A stretch of DNA of 36,377 nt, taken from assembly GCA_020073105.1 (NCBI GenBank), contig JAIQFW010000014.1, positions 1 to 36,377 on the forward strand, read 5' to 3'. This document shows, piece after piece, positions 34,563 to 36,377 of this stretch (position 1 is the first letter of the stretch; each line of letters starts with the position of its first letter). Under the pieces are notes generated by a model. That model was not told where the DNA came from, searched no databases, and saw nothing but the letters and a program-made list of their open reading frames with translations. Origin of the DNA: Terriglobia bacterium (lineage in GTDB: Bacteria; Acidobacteriota; Terriglobia; Terriglobales; Acidobacteriaceae). Made by a program: the position numbers and the translations under genes.

Positions 34563-36263
34563 ATGAGAATTGGTGCGTTTGCCGGTGTTGCTAGCCTGCT
34601 GCGTGGTGCCGTCAGTCTGCTCTTCCTCGTGCCGATGGCGGCAATGTGCCAGCTGAATGTTGTCACTTATCATTACGACAACTTCCGCACGGGGCAGAAC
34701 CTCAACGAGGTCACGCTTACTCCCAGCAACGTGAACCAAAACGCCTTTGGCAAATTGTTTTCGCAACCGGTTGATGGTCAGATTTATGCCCAGCCCCTGG
34801 AACTTAGGAATGTGCAGGTCCCCGGGAAAGGGCAGCACAACGTAGTGTACGTGGTCACGGAGCACGACAGCGTATACGCCTTCGATGCTGACAGCAATGC
34901 GGGGGCTAATGCGAGCCCGCTTTGGCAGGACAGTTTCATTGATCCGGCGAACGGGATTACGCCGATTCCCAGTGTAGACGCCGACACGCAAGCCATTTAC
35001 CCGGAGATAGGTACCACCTCAACTCCGGTCATTGATACCGGGAGCGGCACGCTGTATGTAGTGGCAGCGACGAAGGAAAGCGGTACATATGTGCACCGAT
35101 TGCACGCGCTCGACGTGGCATCGGGGATGGAGAAATTCGGCGGGCCGGTGGTGATCCAGGCCACGGTTTCGGGCAACGGTTGGGGCTCGGTGGACGGCAA
35201 GATTTCGTTTGACCCGCTGCACGAACACCAACGTGCGGCGTTGTTACTCTCCCGAGGCGTGGTCTACATCGCATGGGCTACTCATGGAAAGGAATTGACA
35301 TATCCATATCACGGCTGGGTGATGGGCTATGACGCTGGGACTCTGGCACAACTTGCAGTTTTCAATTCCACACCCAATGGCAAGCAAGGCGGCATCTGGT
35401 TAAGCGGTGGCGGCCTGGCAGAGGGTCCTCGGGGAGATTTGTTCACTTTGACCGGCAACGGCACCTTCGACGCCGACGACGGTGGGGTGGACTACGGAGA
35501 GAGTTTCCTCAAGTTGACACCGTCAAAAGGGCTGACGGTTACTGATTATTTTACCCCGTTTAATCAGGCAGACTTGTCTGACCGGGATCGAGATTTGGGC
35601 TCTGGGGAACCGATGGTGCTGAGTGGGCCCAGCGCGGTCGCACCGCCACATCTGGCGGTGGGCGCCGGAAAGGGAGGAACCATCTACCTGGTTGACCTGT
35701 CGCACATGGGAGGGTTTAACGACTCTCAAAATCTAAACCTGCAGACCATCGATAACGCTTTTGGTGGGCACGGAATGTACAACAGTCCAGCCTTTTGGCA
35801 GCAGAAACTGTATTTTTGTGCCAGCATTGATGTGCTGCGAATTTTTCAGATGAGCGGAGGACTGATCTCCCCCACTCCCATCGCCACCTCCGTCCATGCC
35901 TTTCACGCCCCCGGGGCAACGCCGGTGATATCAGCGCGGGGTGCCTCCGGGGGAATCGTTTGGCTTTTGGAATACACTTCTGGAACTCAACAGGGGGTTG
36001 GGGGGCCGGGAATTCTTTACGCCCTCGACCCAACCACTGCGGCCGAGCTCTACGACAGTAATCAGGCCGGGAGCCGCGACGTGCCCGGGCTTTCGCTGCA
36101 CTTCGCCGTCCCGATGGTGGCCAATGGTAAGGTCTACGTGGGGACAGCTAACGAGTTAGATGTGTTCGGGCTGCTTTCACAACCACATACTCAAGCTCTT
36201 CCGCCTCACCCAAACGGACTTGCCTCTAAATTGGCTGCACCTTCGCTCGGAAGCAAGAACTAG
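34563..36263 (+). CDS. Secreted PQQ-like beta-propeller protein, tandem copy 2
   Basis: The 566-residue product starts at ATG 34563 with AAAGGTG upstream; an in-frame start at 34500 would add 21 residues before the signal peptide and is unlikely. It aligns to copy 1 without gaps. The first 95 coding bases, covering the signal peptide, are identical. Differences cluster in a few loops: LNEVTLTPSN for LREGTLTPGK, QADLSDRDRD for QEDLSNQDQD, and IDNAFGGHGMY for IEDALGGRGMH. Long stretches between are unchanged. It keeps the Pro/His-rich tail. Loop-focused change on a conserved propeller suggests altered binding surfaces, though neutral drift is possible. No third copy is visible before the window ends. 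Confidence 0.85.
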   Translation: MRIGAFAGVASLLRGAVSLLFLVPMAAMCQLNVVTYHYDNFRTGQNLNEVTLTPSNVNQNAFGKLFSQPVDGQIYAQPLELRNVQVPGKGQHNVVYVVTEHDSVYAFDADSNAGANASPLWQDSFIDPANGITPIPSVDADTQAIYPEIGTTSTPVIDTGSGTLYVVAATKESGTYVHRLHALDVASGMEKFGGPVVIQATVSGNGWGSVDGKISFDPLHEHQRAALLLSRGVVYIAWATHGKELTYPYHGWVMGYDAGTLAQLAVFNSTPNGKQGGIWLSGGGLAEGPRGDLFTLTGNGTFDADDGGVDYGESFLKLTPSKGLTVTDYFTPFNQADLSDRDRDLGSGEPMVLSGPSAVAPPHLAVGAGKGGTIYLVDLSHMGGFNDSQNLNLQTIDNAFGGHGMYNSPAFWQQKLYFCASIDVLRIFQMSGGLISPTPIATSVHAFHAPGATPVISARGASGGIVWLLEYTSGTQQGVGGPGILYALDPTTAAELYDSNQAGSRDVPGLSLHFAVPMVANGKVYVGTANELDVFGLLSQPHTQALPPHPNGLASKLAAPSLGSKN

Positions 36264-36270
36264 GGACCGA

Positions 36271-36377
36271 TAGATCACTCACAACCCTGCTTGATCGGCC
36301 AAGTGCCGGGAATGCGCCTTGACCGGATGCAATGGCCCAGTGAGAATTAGTGTGCCAGGTACGTCCGTTGCGCTTGT
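36271..36377. other. Right edge of the window, non-coding
   Basis: This is 107 bp after copy 2. Its first part (around 36287-36320) loosely resembles the DNA after copy 1 (34344-34378), so the duplicated segment may extend further. No gene start is seen. Confidence 0.35.

Larger units (their letters stand above)
34424..36270 (+). repeat. Large direct duplication, unit 2
   Basis: This 1847-bp unit matches 32511-34324. The coding parts are equal in length; the leader is 33 nt longer, mainly from an insertion around 34491-34530. Weaker similarity continues beyond 36270. Confidence 0.92.

Noticed and set aside
1-36377. CRISPR array, tRNA, rRNA, insertion sequence or prophage
   Set aside because: No regularly spaced short repeats, no tRNA-like T-loop/acceptor pairs outside coding DNA, and no transposase, integrase or phage structural genes were seen.

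Overview
The window is a GC-rich bacterial chromosomal segment. The gene content suggests a soil-type Acidobacteriota (Terriglobia-like), judged from recalled family distribution and not from a search. The clues are a GloVer-repeat propeller, several secreted PQQ-like propellers (one with an ASPM/SPD-2/Hydin tail), clan GH-A glycosidases, an orphan TadG-like protein and a BtuB-like TonB-dependent receptor. There are no rRNA, tRNA, transposase, phage or CRISPR features.

I support 22 protein genes. Sixteen carry an N-terminal export or lipoprotein signal and a seventeenth has one membrane anchor. Only RmlD, GalE, a GNAT-type protein, FabF and a small helical protein look cytoplasmic. Most genes appear monocistronic, with their own leaders and often divergent or convergent neighbours, so this is a cluster of independently expressed exported proteins rather than one operon.

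Layout. 1-4022: a GH-A glycosidase cut by the window edge (-), RmlD (+) and a GH-A lipoprotein (+). 4066-7731: two secreted propeller proteins (-). 8154-10161: a SurA/PpiC-like isomerase (+) facing GalE (-). 10282-14231: a tandem pair of cysteine-rich secreted proteins of unknown function (-). 14498-17184: a GNAT-like protein and a FabF (-). 17696-21047: a TonB-dependent receptor (+) facing a GloVer propeller (-). 21287-24420: two more GH-A glycosidases (-). 24678-27427: a small helical protein, a TadG-like protein and an exported protein with a 53-residue duplicated repeat, ending at a strong terminator (+). 27875-32192: a beta-helix lipoprotein (+) facing a tail-fibre-like secreted protein (-). 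32511-36270: a recent direct duplication giving two secreted propellers of identical length (+).

Taken together, the locus looks like a reservoir of secreted carbohydrate-active and beta-propeller proteins growing by local duplication (two of the GH-A genes, the cysteine-rich pair and the 3' propeller pair). RmlD and GalE make nucleotide-sugar precursors, four GH-A enzymes and the beta-helix protein would act on polysaccharide outside the cytoplasm, and the TonB receptor could import a product. That functional link is inference. The cysteine-rich pair, the 53-residue repeat protein and the tail-fibre-like protein are the least explained members.
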